A stretch of DNA of 32,298 nt from SIG205 sp045545595 (GTDB lineage: Bacteria; Bacillota_I; Bacilli_A; RF39; UBA660), in contig JAZQBG010000026.1 in assembly GCA_045545595.1 (NCBI GenBank), positions 1 through 32,298 on the forward strand. Reading direction: 5' to 3'. Made by a program: the position numbers and the translations under genes. Numbering within the stretch: position 1 is the first letter of the stretch; each line of letters begins with the position of its first letter. Below are positions 31,828-32,298 of this stretch, piece after piece. Under the pieces are notes generated by a model, which searched no databases, was not told the DNA's origin, and saw nothing but the letters and a program-made list of their open reading frames with translations.

Positions 31828-31926
31828 TCGAGCTCCGACGTCGGCTACTGACTCAGAAGAATCTAGCAGCAGCAAATAACTAAATAATCCAGAACGATTA
31901 TCAATACGCCAAAGACCGCCGACAAG
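31828..31926 (-). repeat. template-like cassette 7 (nearest the target gene)
   Basis: The core reads LVGGLWRIDNRS, GLFSYLLLLDSS, ESVADVGAR, the most diverged, with Phe for Trp at codon 15. Its 5' linker begins AGGGCATGGTGTGTAATG, where TGGTGTAAT resembles the target gene's TGGTGTAATCC. Confidence 0.87.
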
Positions 31927-31980
31927 AGCGGAATCAGTAGACCAACGCGAACATTACACACCATGCCCTAAAAAATAAAT

Positions 31981-32298
31981 TTAGCGGCTCCGACTACAGT
32001 CGGTATAATAATTATTTTTATTTATGGGAGGCTGGCCGCCCCCAAACCCCCGCTCACTGGTTTTTAGAAGTCGGGCGCCGTGGCTGCCGTTATAATACGA
32101 AGACGTATCATGCAGCGTAAAACCCCACAAGCCACAATAAGTACCATTGAGCCAACGACCGCCGACAAGAGCGATTCTATTTCCTGGATTACACCAGTAA
32201 TAATCTGTAGTGTAAGTATCACTACTACCACCTACTTTAGTAGGGAAAGCAACTAACGGATTCTTAGAATCGTAACCTAACTCTGTAATATAACTACC
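31981..32298 (-). CDS. DGR target: C-type-lectin-like tail-fibre C terminus, 5' part off window
   Basis: The visible 105 residues begin GSYITELGYDSKNPLVAFPT, continue TTDYYWCNPGNRIALVGGRW, then LNGTYCGLWGFTLHDTSSYY, NGSHGARLLKTSE, and end in a Gly-rich and polar tail (RGFGGGQPPINKN ... DCSRSR). This is the C-terminal CLec (FGE/SUMF1-like) fold used by DGR-diversified receptor-binding proteins. VGGxW, GLW, SS and GAR are scaffold residues, and the residues between are the binding face. It is probably a tail-fibre or adhesin, since a tail chaperone gene follows downstream. The tail of 29 codons after GAR is longer than usual. The frame is open to the window end. Confidence 0.9.
   Translation of the reverse strand, partial: GSYITELGYDSKNPLVAFPTKVGGSSDTYTTDYYWCNPGNRIALVGGRWLNGTYCGLWGFTLHDTSSYYNGSHGARLLKTSERGFGGGQPPINKNNYYTDCSRSR
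31990..32003 (-). promoter_or_regulatory. hairpin downstream of the VR
   Basis: CCGAC-TGTA-GTCGG on the minus strand, about 70 bases beyond the VR and just before the target stop codon. DGR target sites often have a hairpin or cruciform after the IMH that stimulates homing. The GC-rich run GCGGGGGTTTGGGGGCGG lies between. Confidence 0.6.
32071..32079 (-). promoter_or_regulatory. IMH-like GC-only end of the VR
   Basis: Minus-strand GGCGCCCGA here, against GGAGCTCGA in every array unit. In the Bordetella phage BPP-1 element the initiation-of-mutagenic-homing sequence is GC-rich in the VR and carries mismatches (IMH*) in the template; the same polarity is seen here. Confidence 0.65.
32071..32169 (-). 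repeat. variable repeat (VR) of the target gene
   Basis: A 99-bp segment aligning without gaps to all seven array cores. Homology extends a few bases further at the 5' side (GCTCTTGTC). Beyond the 3' end only CGACTTCTAAAA resembles the cassette tails. Confidence 0.9.

Larger units (their letters stand above)
30862..31970 (-). repeat. seven-unit array of DGR template-like cassettes
   Basis: Seven units start at 30880, 31037, 31191, 31353, 31513, 31670 and 31828 (periods 157, 154, 162, 160, 157 and 158). Minus-strand order within a unit: conserved GGGATTTGGTGTGTG, a non-conserved spacer of 27-34 bases, a 99-bp lectin-like core, and a conserved tail CGACYACTTATATTAAAAT leading into the next unit. 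Cores share codons LVGG, W, GLW, SS and GAR at fixed places and differ between. No core contains a stop codon in this frame; four spacers do, and units are in different frames relative to each other. The array starts right after the target-gene stop and ends about 100 bases before the reverse transcriptase. Confidence 0.92.
27320..32298. mobile_element. prophage, lysis/tail-fibre end, continues off window
   Basis: From the cotJC break to the window end all genes read leftwards and belong to a phage late module: lectin-type tail-fibre target, reverse transcriptase, tail assembly chaperone, membrane coiled-coil, holin, small acidic protein and endolysin. Integrase, head and packaging genes are not in the window. 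Confidence 0.88.

Noticed and set aside
30832..31875. Short frames of 60-72 codons within the cassette array (30832-31014, 31340-31534, 31657-31875) as protein genes
   Set aside because: They use TTG-type starts without ribosome binding sites, run across linkers, and two are in a different frame from the conserved lectin codons. They are by-products of the repeats.
30862..31970. Array read as a CRISPR or simple tandem repeat
   Set aside because: Units are about 157 bases, with 99-bp coding-like cores and patterned internal variation, and match the adjacent target gene. There are no 25-35 bp spacers or cas genes.

Overview
The window comes from a low-GC (about 30%), Gram-positive, probably anaerobic and spore-forming member of the Bacillota, most likely an uncultured Bacilli lineage. 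The evidence is a Firmicutes-type 16S gene, a class III (oxygen-sensitive) ribonucleotide reductase, spore coat cotJ genes, a sporulation-type lipoprotein, and the Bacilli-like order gdpP-rplI-dnaB ... walJ-rlmH. No reassigned codons are needed to read the genes.

Layout. 1-1107 holds most of a 16S rRNA gene transcribed leftwards, with two candidate promoters. An IS30-family element (1507-3200, 21-bp perfect terminal inverted repeats) sits just upstream of the more distal one. 3239-7422 is a leftward block: an Ntdp/DUF402 phosphatase, a CtpA/B protease, two small unknown proteins and a GerS/YdcC-like lipoprotein. Then come rightward DUF378 and LemA genes and a leftward dUTPase-nrdG-nrdD operon. 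11517-13398 encodes a protein made of fifteen 30-residue repeats plus a translationally coupled 86-residue partner. Its promoter carries an SOS-like operator that recurs before a truncated dinD gene at 18122-18523. Between them lie a Crp-family regulator, ung, an alanine:cation symporter and a LysM amidase. 17854-19783 is a rearranged patch with two sets of matching flanks around different cargo genes, an ISL3-type mini-element and an amidase gene fragment. 19884-26328 is a leftward near-origin operon: endA-like nuclease, rlmH, walJ, M23 peptidase, dnaB, rplI, a 58-codon gene, and a GdpP homologue lacking its membrane sensor part.

From 26577 a cotJA-cotJB fusion and cotJC run rightwards, but cotJC stops after 68 codons where a prophage begins. 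The visible prophage end holds a late operon read leftwards: a C-type-lectin-like target gene (cut by the window end), a repeat array, a reverse transcriptase, a tail assembly chaperone, a membrane coiled-coil protein, holin, a small acidic protein and a CHAP/Cpl-7 endolysin.

The most unusual structure is a diversity-generating retroelement (DGR) with an array of seven template-like cassettes (30880-31926) between target and reverse transcriptase. Each cassette has a core of exactly 99 bp (33 codons) with no stop codon in the lectin frame, and all keep the lectin signature residues. None is attached to a credible gene, and linkers and 5' spacers vary in length and frame. All seven end in GGAGCTCGA where the expressed variable repeat has GGCGCCCGA, resembling the IMH*/IMH difference of template and variable repeats. 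The expressed repeat is closest to cassette 2: seven substitutions in the body, all amino-acid changing, five of them at cassette adenines. This suggests a DGR that can draw on several alternative templates, or a silent-cassette archive.
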